Source: Septoria linicola (Eukaryota > Ascomycota > Dothideomycetes > Mycosphaerellales > Mycosphaerellaceae). From it: a stretch of DNA of 64,000 nucleotides. Position numbers and translations under genes: made by a program. Shown piece after piece: positions 32,274 to 44,298 of this stretch; the stretch's first letter is position 1, and the number at the start of each line of letters is the position of its first letter. A model generated the notes under the pieces. That model ran no database searches, was not told where the DNA came from, and was given only the letters and a program-made list of their open reading frames with translations. The DNA lies in assembly GCA_024114885.1 (NCBI GenBank), contig CP099423.1, positions 1,984,001 to 2,048,000 of the forward strand, given 5' to 3'.

Positions 32274-33560
32274 TCAAATGCGCCCACCTCGAGCATGATA
32301 CCTTTCTCCAGTGGAAGGTATGGGCTTCTCCGCTCTGATGCAAAACAAAAGCAGATCTTCTAAAGGCAAGAAAACATAAAACGCCTTGTTGCATGCAAAC
32401 GCGATCAAGCAATAAAAGAAAGCAACAGCGGCATCCATCCAGTAATGGTTCGCAGTGGCCAAGATCGTGATCAAGATCATCGAAGGATAAACGACGCCGA
32501 GTGTACAATAGAAGATCTTCCAAAAGAGATTCTTTCTGGATTCGTACTTCTCGAAGCGTTTCCGGAATACGCCGGAATGGTAGACCAGCGTGCAGCCAAT
32601 AATGAAGGAGTATCCAAAGTGCATGCTGGGCATGGCAGCCAAGCTGTTCACATGTTTACCAGTCTGCCAGAGGGACGCAGCTTCCTCCATATGGACAGTA
32701 TCAAGGAATCCGTACTCGTGAGGAAGCAGACGTGGCGGCATCATGGGACACACGATGAACGTCGCGAAGGCCATGAAATTCGTCAATGTCAAGGTCCGGC
32801 GCACAGTAGCAAAAGTCGCATGCGATGGCGCGACGTAATAATACCATACGATAAAGGCCATGCTTCCTGGAATGTGGATCAAGGAATAGAAGCGGTCCAG
32901 AAAGGTCAGCAGGTCCTGGTGGCCATGCATGAACCATTGCTGGACATCGATCTCTCTTATCGGAAAGAGGAAGCTAAGCCAACTAAACTGCTCGAATTCA
33001 AGCAACGACAAAGCATGCTCTTGAGCAGCTACCCAGATGCCTTGCCCGGCAAAGATCTTGTTCGAGAGCACGGTAGTCATCCGGTAGAAGAGGTAATTGA
33101 GCACCCAGTACAGCATTTCGACCAAGAATGGGAACTTCTGGAAAAGCCTCGAGTGAATATGATTCTTGAACCTCGAGCTGTTTGGGGTGTGTATCGTCCA
33201 CAACCCACAGCACGATCTGGTCTTCGGCAATTGTTTCTCTTGGCCATAATCTGACTGCCGATCGTCATCATTCTCGCTGTCGAACTCAAACTCCTCGCCA
33301 GTCTGGGACTGTGTAGGCGATCTGTCAAGAATCGACCTGTATCCACCTCTTCGACTGCCGAATAACGAGTAGTCTCGTCGCCGAGTCAAGATCATGCCGC
33401 CAAAGAGGATCGTTACGAACATGACTGCTTCGCCCCAATTCGGAAGCTTGAACTCGGGCTTTGCTGTCCATTCGACATAATCGTCGAATATGTGGTCCGT
33501 CAGGCTGTGCGTCAAGACGCCGCCTGCAACTTCTCCTGCCATCTTTGGAGTTATTCGCAA
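32274..33560 (-). CDS. PAP2-type integral membrane phosphatase/phosphotransferase-like protein
   Basis: Single exon, 428 aa. Several hydrophobic segments: near residues 45-58, 165-185, 245-265 (HIPGSMAFIVWYYYVA), 275-292, 345-360 and 385-410. The PAP2 signature pair is present: AAMPSMHFGYSFIIGC (active-site-type His in SMHFGYS) and TANHYWMDAAVAFFYC (second His before D). This arrangement is that of the PAP2_3 group, which includes inositol-phosphorylceramide synthase (Aur1)-like and related lipid phosphotransferases. Residues about 75-115 form a charged loop. Aur1 proper normally differs in the N-terminal region, so I call it family level only. A second Met at residue 7 (MAGEVAGG) is an equally good start. 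Confidence 0.85.
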   Translation of the reverse strand: MRITPKMAGEVAGGVLTHSLTDHIFDDYVEWTAKPEFKLPNWGEAVMFVTILFGGMILTRRRDYSLFGSRRGGYRSILDRSPTQSQTGEEFEFDSENDDDRQSDYGQEKQLPKTRSCCGLWTIHTPNSSRFKNHIHSRLFQKFPFLVEMLYWVLNYLFYRMTTVLSNKIFAGQGIWVAAQEHALSLLEFEQFSWLSFLFPIREIDVQQWFMHGHQDLLTFLDRFYSLIHIPGSMAFIVWYYYVAPSHATFATVRRTLTLTNFMAFATFIVCPMMPPRLLPHEYGFLDTVHMEEAASLWQTGKHVNSLAAMPSMHFGYSFIIGCTLVYHSGVFRKRFEKYESRKNLFWKIFYCTLGVVYPSMILITILATANHYWMDAAVAFFYCLIAFACNKAFYVFLPLEDLLLFCIRAEKPIPSTGERYHARGGRI

Positions 33561-34198
33561 ACAGTCTGTTCTAATGCAATGCTTTTATGCTTCCAGCGCC
33601 GCCGTGCTGCTTCTTCGGAGACCCTTCCGTTGCCAGCATGGATCGATATACAAGTCTGAGTATGAGCTTTCGGTCTCGTAGAGACTGTATCGGCCGTGAT
33701 AATTCCAAGGGGCTGAATGCGATATCGTGATATCAGGTATGGCAAAAGGTGAGCTCAATCGTAAATAGTCGTCCAGGAAAAATATGTCTCTCGTAGAGTC
33801 CGAGTATGCGAGTACGATGCAGCGTAAAACAAGTGCTAGAGCAGGAATCGAGAGCCCAAGAACGCCGCAGGAATGAGATCGATACAAGGCAAAGAGGAGC
33901 GTCAGCAAGGCGCAGAGGCCTCGAAAGGATTCCTCTGACAGAACTTGCGATCAGGCGCTCTGTACAGTTGCTCGGAGCCTATGCTTGGCAAAGAATGATC
34001 GACAATCCTGCAGCAAGATGGTGGAGGCGCCACACCCGGATGTGTCGTGTGCTGGTTTACCTGTCTCGGCGCCCGGATACAATAAATCGTATGAAAATGC
34101 AGAAAGAAAGCAGCGAGTTGCGCTCAAAGATAGGATGTAGAGGAAAGAAGTCCACATCTGTTGCAGTCGCCTCATCTGCTACTCGTGCACGGCGTCAT
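33561..34198. other. Intergenic, left flank of the composite element
   Basis: About 640 bp between the PAP2 gene start and the TA dinucleotide that borders the element. Normal base composition with CpA and TpG present, which contrasts sharply with the tract from about 34385. A plus-strand frame (33806-34201) has no motif. Confidence 0.45.
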
Positions 34199-34200
34199 TA

Positions 34201-34219
34201 GAGCATGTTTACCGTCCAG
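34201..34219. repeat. Left terminal inverted repeat (19 bp) next to TA
   Basis: gagcatgtttaccgtccag; pairs with 46471-46489. The preceding TA (34199-34200) is the presumed target duplication. Confidence 0.85.
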
Positions 34220-34384
34220 TTCCAGTAGCTGCCGCGGCAAGCGGAAGCTGTAATTAGCGCGCCATAACATGTCAGTGCATCCAATTGCCTTTACGTTAGT
34301 GACCGTTTCCGTATGCCGCCTTGGCTTATCTTAATAATTGCCTTATCGCCTAGCATGCTCTTACCCGTAGCGTGCTATGTTCGC

Positions 34385-35710
34385 GTAGAGTATACGCTAT
34401 AGATATTACTATTATACTATACCTATAGATCTACTCTAGATAGTAGCGATTTAGCTACTATTATAGGAGGAAGAAGACGAGGTTATCTAAGTATAGTAGG
34501 AAGTACGATATACTCTAAACTAAGAGTACTACTATTATTAGTATTATAACGCGTAGTCTCTAGATAACTTAGATCTAGTAAACTATCGTCTTAAATATCG
34601 CTTCTATCTAGACTAGATAAAGCGAATAGCTCTACTATTACTTAGTAAGGATAATATCTATATAGAATTATCGCCTAGATAGTACTATATTATAACGCTA
34701 AAGATAGCGTTATTCCTTATCTATAAACGAATAGTATATCTAAGTCGTTATTATAATATAAAGGAACTCGGCCGTAGTTACGTATAGATTAGTTAGATCT
34801 TTAATAGAATAGTATAGTTACTATATTAGAACTTCTATAACTTAATCTATTAGTAGCTAGCGCTTAATAAGCGCTTAATACTATAGAGATATACGAATAA
34901 AGTAGGTAAAGCTAGTTATAGAATAGATTAGATATAGGGATTTATTAATAGTATATTCCTTAAGTTTATATAGCTAATAAATAACGCGTTCTAGCTTATA
35001 ATATACTCTAGATATTATAGTACTAATAGTTAAAAGATATAGGCTATTACTACGCCTAATAGCTTAGTTATCTATATTATAGTACCTACTCTTAGTCTAG
35101 CGAACGATAGTACTATTTATAGTAATAGTAGTATTACTAAAAAGATAAGAGATATATAAGCTACTAATCCTAGACTCTAGTACTTGTTTCTATTTAGTAA
35201 TAGCGTATATAGTAACTCCTAGAGTATAATTAAGCCGATTTAGTATAAGACTAGATATTAGTTCCTTACTAACGAATAATAGACTATAAACTACTAGCTC
35301 TCGATATCTAGAGTAAGTATCGAGATAGTATTTAGTAATAACTATACCTAGTTTATCTATATATACTTTAGTAAAGGTCTATAGTCTATAGTATAGAAGG
35401 TTAGAAACTATTTCCTTATATCTATATTACTTTAGGACTACCTTACTTACTTTAGAATAGAAGAAGGTAAGATAGGCACTATTAATAGTATATTTAACTA
35501 CTAGCTACTAACTCTTAAATAGTATCTCGTAGGCGAAGCTATAGTCGATTAATACTCGATTAGTCGTTTAGTTAGTAGATATAGCGAAGAACGTAAGAAA
35601 AAGAAAGCTCGTCGTATTAGTAATAGTATATTATTCGTATCGATAGTCGTATAGTTATTTATATAAAGTATTATCTTAAAGCGCGTCTATCTTTTTAGTA
35701 ATATATACTA
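34385..35710. other. RIP-saturated DNA, outer element left arm, unassigned
   Basis: About 1.3 kb of AT-rich sequence built mostly of TA, CTA, TAG and ACG words. Short stretches keep a coding-like texture (for example near 34870-34910 plus), but stop codons replace what were probably Gln and Trp codons. I cannot name the original gene; it may be part of the outer DNA transposon. Confidence 0.4.
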
Positions 35711-35830
35711 AGACTTCTATCTCGACTATACTTAATAATTAATTATAGGCGTAGTCGATAGACCGACTACGCCTATAATTAGCTCGACTACGCTAATAAA
35801 TAGTTATTAGCGTAGTCGAGCTAAAAGTCT
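35711..35830. repeat. Palindromic repeat unit 1 (MITE-like), two nested hairpins
   Basis: Outer arms 35711-35737 and 35804-35830 are imperfect inverted repeats. Inside are two tighter hairpins: aattataggcgtagtcg / cgactacgcctataatt (loop atagac) and tagctcgactacgctaata / its near-perfect inverse (35779-35822). A related unit lies at 44204-44298. It could be a MITE, or the juxtaposed ends of a TIR element. Confidence 0.7.
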
Positions 35831-36837
35831 TAGTAGAGTATCTAAGGATTTAGATATAGAGATTATAGATTTATTTATTTAATTTATTAAGAATACTATT
35901 ATTTCTATAGTAGTAAGCTATACGCTATATACGCTATATAACTAATTAAACAACGAGAAATACCTTATAGTTATTATAGGTAAATTAGCTAAAATACGTA
36001 TAATCGTCTTAACTCGCTTAGCTCTAACCTCTAATCCTTAAACTATAATAGAACTAATATTACTACCTTATCTACTACTACGACTACCTCTACGGCTACT
36101 ACGCTTACTAACACCTAGACGATAGTCTTTAATACGTAGTAGACGTACCTTACGCTAGCGATACTCGATCTTCTTATAGACGTAGTTCGAATACTTACTA
36201 GTTAAAACACGATCGTTTTCTTTATCGTATCTACCTAAGATATAGCGTAATCTAGCCTTATAGTAGTTTAGATACTTCTTATTCTAGCTAACCTTATAGA
36301 ACTTAGCCTCGTACGTACGCTAGTAAGTATTCTTAGTATTAGCGCTAGTAGTAGACTATTAATCTATAGTAAGTAGACTACTTAGTAGTAGACTAGTCTT
36401 ACTAGCGTATATTCTAGTACCCTTATTAGGAGCCGCTCTACTAGTCTTATATAGCGTCTTATCTATAGAACCTACTAGATAACCGCGAGGCTTCTTCTAT
36501 ATATTAGCCTATCTAGTTAAAAGGTTTTTAGTACTCTAGTAAATAGAAGTTAATAGTAGTAGTATAGTATTATCGTAGATTAGCGACGTAGTATTACTAT
36601 AGATTAGCGAGCTCTTCTTATAGATATCTAGTAGAGTACGTAATAGATTATAAGAATTATAAGGAAGTCCGTTTCTACTATATAGTAGATAATTACTAAA
36701 GAGATCTAGTATAGTACTACTATTAGTAAGTAGACGCGGTATATTACTAAATATACTACGACCTTAAAGTAGCGACTCTAGATTAAACTTATTAGGCGTA
36801 TAGTAGTTCGATTACTCGCTTAGGTTAGACGTGTTTT
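35831..36837. other. RIP-saturated DNA between palindrome 1 and the LTR element
   Basis: About 1 kb. On the minus strand some blocks look like decayed coding sequence (around 36430-36560), but I cannot assign them. With 43492-44203 it may form one element split by the LTR insertion, since a palindromic unit lies at each outer edge (35711-35830 and 44204-44298). Confidence 0.4.
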
Positions 36838-37008
36838 TATAAAAGAGGTATATAGTAATATATAGAGCGCTCTCCTAATAAGACTATTAGGTTATCGTAA
36901 GACTAATTCTTGCCTCCTTTTAGATATATACGCGTACTATAATTATACTATACGCTAAGCCTACGAGCCTAAGGCGTATCTAACCTTTAACCTTACCTAG
37001 CTCTTATA
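36838..37008 (-). repeat. 3' LTR of the Gypsy element (171 bp)
   Basis: It begins tataaaag and ends cttata on the plus strand, near-inverted ends consistent with an original TG..CA altered by RIP. By eye it differs from the 5' LTR at about nine positions, all C/T or G/A. Confidence 0.88.
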
Positions 37009-37429
37009 ACTATCTCCTCTCTCTAAGAGAGCTACTCTTAGTAATACTCTTACTTTATAGGTTATATTCTAGGCTTCCTATTTAGTCCTTATAATATACT
37101 TTATATATTCTACGCCTATCGCGTCTCTAATATATTATACCTACGAACCTTTAGCGTATTACGTAAATCTACGCTATAAAGTAAAGAGTTACTATACGTA
37201 TTACGTTTACGTAGTAATATATTCCTTACTATAGCGACTACGATTCGTAGCTCGAGCGTATTCTTAAAAACTCTTCTAACTCTCTCTTAGACTTTCTCTC
37301 TATATATAATATTTTCTATATTTAAGTAAAGCTAGTATCTCTATACGATTACTATACTACTAACGTAAGTATAATACTACTAAAATATACTAGAGTCGTA
37401 GTTATAAACTACCTACTCTATACCGTCGA

Positions 37430-38205
37430 CGATATTAGAGGCTATAGCGATATCGATATCTACTTCTATTATATTAAGTATACCTATAACGGTATAGCTC
37501 TTCGAATACTCCTTAACTACGCTTTACCTACTAACGGACTACGTATAGACGATAAGCTAGCGTACGATAAGGTAATAAAGCCTAGCTAGAAAGTTAAGTA
37601 TTAGCGCTATAAGCGTTAATACTATCTTTATAAGTATATTACTAATAGAAACCTTAAGTAGTAGGCGCGCTATATACTATACTACTACTAGTAGCTAGAG
37701 ACCCTTCTAGAGAGCGTATATAAAGAGTAGGTAAAGCGCTACCTAAAGAGCCTCTATACTACTATTAAAGCCTTTAAGAAGATCTTTACTAGTAATAAAG
37801 GTAAAGCTATTAGCGGCTAGGATACGCTATATAAGGCGAGCGTACTCGCCTCGCTAGTAGCTAGCGTAATATCTATCGCTAGTCTAGTAGAGACCTAGCG
37901 CTAGTCTAACTTTATAGTAGCTATATTTAAGCTATAGTACGAGGTATACCTACTTTTCCTATACGATCCTTCTACGATACTAATACTCTTTATAGACTAA
38001 CTATATAGTAGGCGCTTCTAGCGACGCTCTAGATACTATTATAGAGGTAGCTTACTTTAAGAGTAGTAACTAGAAGGAGAGTAACCTCTCGAAGGACGCT
38101 ATATCTAATAAGGAGGTAGAGAAAGTAGACGAGGATAAGGACGTAGAGAGCGTTACTAGTAGTAGAAACGCTAGCGACGATACGCTCTCTATAAACGACG
38201 AATAA
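37430..38205 (+). pseudogene. Possible antisense ORF relic between integrase and 3' LTR
   Basis: On the plus strand, opposite to gag-pol, the sequence reads as a decayed coding region in which most stops are TAG (former CAG or TGG). A block near 37740-37830 reads LYTTIKAFKKIFTSNKGKA; a block near 37945-37995 reads EVYLLFLYDPSTILILFID. After a frame change, the tail at 38101-38200 is open and acidic (EVEKVDEDKDVESVTSS) and ends NDE with TAA. RIP-altered DNA can mimic such texture, so this is tentative. If real, the element carried an extra antisense gene, as some plant Gypsy elements do. No function can be given. Confidence 0.35.
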
Positions 38206-41200
38206 GCGTTTCGCTCGCTACCTATCTACGCCTCTTATACTCTACTCGCGCTTATATAGGCTATAGTTAGATTCTTACTTCTTACCTATAAGTACTATAC
38301 GACCTACTTAGTAAGCGTATATAAATAATATAGTTTACGCTTCGATATATCTTAAATACCTTAGTAATTTTCTTACTTTCTTAAATTTAAAGTTTACTTC
38401 TATATATACGTTTAGCGCTTAGTACTTAGTATCGCTATATTAGTACCTTAGCGCTTTTATCTTACTACGCGCTCGCTTACGCGCTACGCTTCGAATACGT
38501 CTAGTACTATATAGTCGCTAATATATTCTTTAGGTTCCTACTAGTCGTACTCTTTAGGCTAGCTCTACTAGCGGATTAAGTACTAGCGTACGCTCTTTCT
38601 TACTCGAGTTCTAAGAATCTTCTTAACTTCCTATTTACTCTAGTAGTCTATAAGTAGTATACTCTCTACCTACGTCTCGCTACCTTTCTAAGGTTCTAGA
38701 AGCGATATATAAAATACGTTATAGATAAGAGCGTCTAGTAGTAGAGCTAAGTAGTATACCTACTTCTCTACTACGTTAATTACCTTAAAAGGCCTAGTAA
38801 ACTTATCTACTAACTTCTTTAAAAGAACCTTTAATCGTAGGTTCTTTATCGATAGTAAGACTATATCGCCGACTTTATATTCCTTAGCCTAATACCTATT
38901 ATTAAAGTACCTAGCCTACGCCTTACTTACTTCTCGCTAGCGTTTACTTAGCGTCTCGTAGTTCTTCTTTAATCTTTCTATAGCTTCCTTAGTAGCTAGT
39001 ATCTCTCTTTTAGGAAGCGCGCTCTAAGCTTCTCGCCTACTCGTTACTAGCTCTAGATTAAAACTATATAGCGCTATAAATAGTAATACCTTTAGTATCG
39101 TATACGTACTATTATTATATACGAACTCGGCTTATACTAATAGGTCTACCTAGTTATCTTATTACTCTACGTAGTAGATACGTAAGTAAGTCTTAAGCGT
39201 CTAATTCGCTCTTTTAGTTTACTTATCCGTTTACGGATAGAACGCTATATTTAGCTTACGCTTTATATACGCCTCGTAGTAGAAGTTAGACTAAAACTAA
39301 CTTATAAATATAGACCCTCTATCGCTAATAATACCTATAGGCATACTATAATACCTAATTACTTCTAATATTAAGACTCCTATAAAGTTACTACTAGTAT
39401 ACCTCTTTATAGTTAGGACAAAGATAACTATCTTTATATATTAGTCGATAATAACTAGAATCGTATTATATACGTATACTTCTCGCTTACTTAGTAGAAA
39501 ATCTATAATAAAATCCTAAGTTAATTCTTAGAACGAACGATCTAGTATAAGTAGCGTAGTTAGCTTACTATATAGTCGATAGCGACGCGCTTTTACCTTC
39601 TAGTAATTCCTATAAGATTCTATATATTATACGATATCCTTAGTTATCTCTAGCTACTAGTACTTCTTTCGTACTAGCGAGATAGTCTTATCCTTACTAA
39701 AATAGCCTATAAGAGTATTATTATAATATATACGAATTACTTACGTCTATAAGGCGTAGTTCTTAGGTACGTATAGCGAATCGTCTACCTAGAGGTTCCT
39801 CTCTCTTATAGTATATTACTCGAATTAGCTACTATTACTTATCGCTTACGAGTATACTACGCTTATACTTAGCTTAGCCTATACTAGCGCGCGAGTATAT
39901 CTAAGGATTAAGTCTAAGATATTTACGTATAGCTCTTCGCCCTTAGTAATTATACCTACTACTCGTATAAGCGTTAGAAACTACTATTATAGGTTAGAGT
40001 TAGTACTTCTCTCTATTAAAGAATACTATTCTTTATAAGTCGTATAGATACGAGCTACGAGCGGTCTATCTACGTCCTTTATACTCTAATTATCCTATAG
40101 CTATAACTTAGTCTATAAGGTAGGTAGTAGGTTAGTTACCTCTACTACCTTTTTAGCGTAATCGCTACGCCTCGATAGCGCGTCGGCTAGGTTTCGCTTA
40201 CCTACCTAGTACGTTATAACGAAGTCGAATAGAGCTAGGAGTATAGCCTAATAAGCCTACCTACTAGTTAACTTCTTTACGCCTATAAATCTATAAAGGT
40301 TAATATAGTCGACTAGTACGTTAATCGTATATAGAGCGCCTTCGAGGTATAGCCTCTACGCTTTAAAAGCCTTAACTACTATAAGAAGCTCCTTATTATA
40401 TACTTTATAATTATACTCTATAGTAATTATCTTTCTAGATATAAATATAATAAGATACTATTTAGACCTAAAGAGTTAGCTAAGGATTATAGTAATTACG
40501 AAATTAGAGGCGTCGCTCTTAACCTATAACCTAAGCGTAGAGTTAAAGTACCTTAGTAGTAGTACTATAGAAAAACGCTTTTTTAACTTAGTAAACGTCT
40601 ACTCCTCTCGTATAGTCTACTTAAGTAGGCCTAGCTTCTTACCTACTACGGCGCTCTTAGATAACGCTATAAGTAGAGATACTACTCTAGAGTATTTAAA
40701 AATAAAACGCTAGTAGAAGTTAGTAAATCTAAGAAAGGATTAAACCTCTACGAGCGTTATAGGCGTTAGCTACGCTACGATTACGTCTATCCTATATAGA
40801 TCTATCGTAACCTCTCTAATAGTTACTATAAAGCCTAGGAAATCGACTTCCTTCTACTAGAATTTATACTTCGCTCTTTAAGTATAGAGTCTAAACTTCT
40901 AGAGACGCGTAAGTACGTTATATACGTCGCGTACGTAGTCTACGCGGCTCTTACTATAGATAAGAATGTTATTAAGGTATACTACGTAGTACGTATCGAC
41001 TAAACCTACTAGAGTACGGTTAATATACGCCTAGAACGTAGCTAGAGCGTTAGTTAAGTTAAATAGTATTATCTTATACTAGAAGTAGCTATAGCGCGTA
41101 TAGAATATAGTCTTCTAGTAGTCGCTAGGCTTAATACGAATCCGATAGTATATATCTATAAGATCTAGAGTCGTAAAATATATAGCTTCTATAAGCCTAT

Positions 41201-43320
41201 CTAGTATCTTACTAATTAAGAGAAGTAGGTACCTATTCTTAATAGTAATTTCGTTTAACCCTTAGTAGTCGATATATAGCCTTAGTTTACTATCTTTCTT
41301 TAGTATAAATAGGATAGGCGTACCTACCTCGCTAACGCTACGCTCGATCTAATTATATTTAAGGCCTATAGTAAGGTACTTCTTTAATTCCTCTAGCTCC
41401 TTACCCGACTAGTAGTATAGCGGCCTAAATAGTAGAATAGTACCTAGGCGTAGTTTAATCGTATACTCTACGCTATCTACTAGCTTACTCCTTATCTCTT
41501 CTATTAGGTTTAGAACGTTAGAGAACTATTAGAACTTAGAAGGAAGAGAGTTAACCTCTTCGCCTATCTTACTTATTACTACTATATATATAGTTAGTAT
41601 ATACTTCAAGTTTTTAAAAAACTTATAGGCTTCTCTAACCTTAACGTTTTTAAAAGTATCGTTATAGATCTACTTATCTAAGCTACTATCGACTCGTATA
41701 TAATAAGTACGCCTCTATAGCCGACTTAAGATTATATTAGAGGTTAGTATATTATAGGTATAAAAGATTATACCTACTATACGCTCTACTCTTATAGAGT
41801 CTACGAGCCGTACGCGTATATAGTATATACTATAATAATACTCTAATTCTCTAGTAAATAAAGTAGCTAGGAGTAAGGTAGTATTAGTTCGAATCGTAAT
41901 ACTATATTATAAGATAAAGGATCTTAATACTACGTTAATATTAGTAGTATTATTAAGAAGGAATTAGACTAGCTTAAGCCTATCCTACGCCTCGACTATA
42001 CTTTCTAGGTAAGTCGTATTTACGACTTATATAGAAAGGTATATATCGCTACTAAGCTCGGTATCTAGAGATCGTAGTCCTTCTCTAATACCTTCTCTTT
42101 TTTTAGCGTCTCTATAATAACCTTATATACTAATAGCTTCTTACTATCGTCTTAGGCGCTCTAGTTAGAGTAGATAGAATTAGTACTAATATACCTCTTC
42201 TACTTATAGCTATAGTATTCTAAATACTTATAGCCTATAATAGAGTAAGTAGAACCTTTATCGCTAGAGCGACGCGTACTATTCCCTCCTAGACTATTAT
42301 CGCGCCTACGCGTAGAAGCGTCGCTCTCTATACGCTTACGCTTTAAGTATATATCGTACTCGTAGTCTCTTTTACTCTAGCTTCTACTCTAGTTATACTA
42401 TATAGGAATTACTCTATTAGCTTACTCTAGGCGCCTTACTAACGTAACTAAATTAGCGCGCTTACTAGGTATAGTATAATTCTTAATAATCTCTTATTAA
42501 AACGCTAGCTTTAACTTTATAAGAAGCTAGCGTACTAGCTATACTTTAGTATAGTCGCCTAGTTAAGACTCTAAGTAGCCTAGTTCTATAGCGAACTAGC
42601 GTACCTCTTAGCCCTTACCCTATTAGGCCTTCTTATACTCGACCGTTATAAGGATCGTATAATTCGCTTAATCTCTAATAATATTATAGATAAAGTACTT
42701 AAATTTAGTCTAAGTATAGTCTAGAGGTATTACCTTAGAGTATTCGTTATACTAGGTCTCTTACGCCTCGCTTACGAGCTATATAATACTATATAGGACC
42801 TTCGAATCCTCTATAACAAACTCTTATAGACTATTAAAGAAGATTACTTTAAGGTTACGAATAAACTCTCTCGCCTCTTAGACTATCTCGCCTTAGAAAG
42901 TATAAGGTTCCTTAACTTTAGAACCTTTCTATCGCGTATACGACGCGCTATTATAAAGTATACTACTTATAATACTAGTAGTAGCGTCGTCTTTAGGATC
43001 GCTAATATTAAAAGTACTAGAAGTACTTAAGAATAGAGATTCTAACTCTATAAGGAGCCGATTATTCTCTTATCGTAGAGCGCGTATCTCTAAACGACGA
43101 CGTAGTTCCTAATTCTTAGCTTTAAGCTATATACGCTCTACGTACGTACTATCTTTAGTTATACTAGTAGACTCTTACTCCTAAACCTTATTAGTTTCTA
43201 TAAGATTACTTTAAGCGTCTACTTCGCCTATTACGAGCTCTAGCGGCGCTATACCTACGTTACGTTAGAGAGCTATAGGCCTCTATAGATTACTACTCTT
43301 AAAAAAAGAAGAATTAGAAT

Positions 43321-43491
43321 TATAAAAGAAGTATATAGTAATATATAGAGCGCTCTCCTAATAAGACTATTAGGTTATCGTAAGACTAATTCTTACCTCC
43401 TTTCGGATATATACGCGTACTATAATTATACTATATACTAAGCCTACGAGCCTAAGACGTATCTAACCTTTAACCTTATCTAGCTTTTATA
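43321..43491 (-). repeat. 5' LTR of the Gypsy element (171 bp)
   Basis: Same length as the other LTR and aligns without gaps. The internal region begins just below 43321 on the minus strand; a primer-binding site is not recognisable after RIP. Confidence 0.88.
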
Positions 43492-44203
43492 GTTTTTTTC
43501 TTTAAAGCTAAATCTACTAATATTAGAGGTACTTAAGCTACGACGATTACGATTACTACTAAAAACTAGTAGTATTACCGATAGTATACTAGACTTAGTC
43601 TCTAAGGCTAGTTCTATAGAGGCGCTAGAGGTAAAATAACTCTACTACTATTATTCGAGTTACTCTTAAGTTAGATAAGAAAATAGCGTTAGAGTTAGCG
43701 AGTTTATACTAACGAACTCGAACTCGTAGCTACTATCTATATTCTATTAGGTAATACGTTCGTAGATTAGACTACCTTATAAGCGATTTATCTCGAGCGA
43801 AGATATATTAATATATAATACTTAGTATAGATACCTAAGATCTAGATTAAAACGCTTAGTATCTTTCTTTAGAAAGTCTCTCTTATCTAGAGAGTCCGAT
43901 ATAGTACTATTATATAGTATATTATATAGTATATATATAAGAAAAGAAGGAACTCGAGTTATTATTTAAAGAGGAGGAAGAAAGAGAAGAAGCCTATACG
44001 TTCTTTATATAAAGCGACTCTCTTACTCTCTAAATAGAATAAGTAGTTACCTAATTACTTACCTAATTACTTACTTATTTACTATCTATATATATATATA
44101 TATATTAAGAAGTACTTAGTTAAAGTTCTATTTATTCTTTAAGTAACTCTATAGAGGAGCTTCGACCTCCTCTATAAACTATAACTTTATATCGACTACG
44201 CTT
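43492..44203. other. RIP-saturated DNA between LTR element and palindrome 2
   Basis: About 0.7 kb, AT-rich, no frame. It contains a short (TA)n run at about 44088-44105. Confidence 0.4.
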
Positions 44204-44298
44204 ACTTCTAGCTCGACTAAGCTAATAATTAAGTTATTAGCGTAGTCGACGCTCGACTAGGCCTATAATTAATTTATTAGCTTAGTCGAGCTAGAAGT
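44204..44298. repeat. Palindromic repeat unit 2 (MITE-like), perfect 25-bp arms
   Basis: The arms at 44204-44228 and 44274-44298 are perfect 25-bp inverse complements (core ctagctcgactaagctaa). The middle repeats the gcgtagtcg and taggcctataatta words seen in unit 1. Survival of perfect pairing despite RIP is notable, since RIP acts on each strand independently. Confidence 0.75.

Larger units (their letters stand above)
36838..43491 (-). mobile_element. Ty3/Gypsy LTR retrotransposon, full length, RIP-inactivated
   Basis: Direct repeats of 171 bp at 36838-37008 and 43321-43491 bound 6,654 bp. Minus-strand relics lie in Gypsy order. A zinc-knuckle-like gag remnant is near 42176-42240. A reverse transcriptase block reading YLNNILIYSK is at about 40944-40990; it is the YxDD box with both Asp changed to Asn by G-to-A. 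An integrase block at about 39185-39250 reads TLKTYLRIYYVE after a decayed HPQTDGQTE-like stretch. Integrase downstream of reverse transcriptase identifies Ty3/Gypsy rather than Copia. A purine-rich tract (minus strand, agagagaggagatag, 37009-37025) abuts the 3' LTR as a polypurine tract should. All frames are full of TAG and TAA. The stretch between integrase and 3' LTR is unusually long (about 1.5 kb). Confidence 0.88.

Noticed and set aside
32445..33254. 269-codon plus-strand frame
   Set aside because: Antisense to the PAP2 protein, which has clear catalytic motifs; the plus frame has none.
33585..33908. 107-codon minus-strand frame upstream of the PAP2 gene
   Set aside because: No conserved motif and no splice donor linking it to the PAP2 frame.
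35711..35830. CRISPR-like or other prokaryotic repeat array
   Set aside because: Only palindromic units without regular spacers, in a clearly fungal context.
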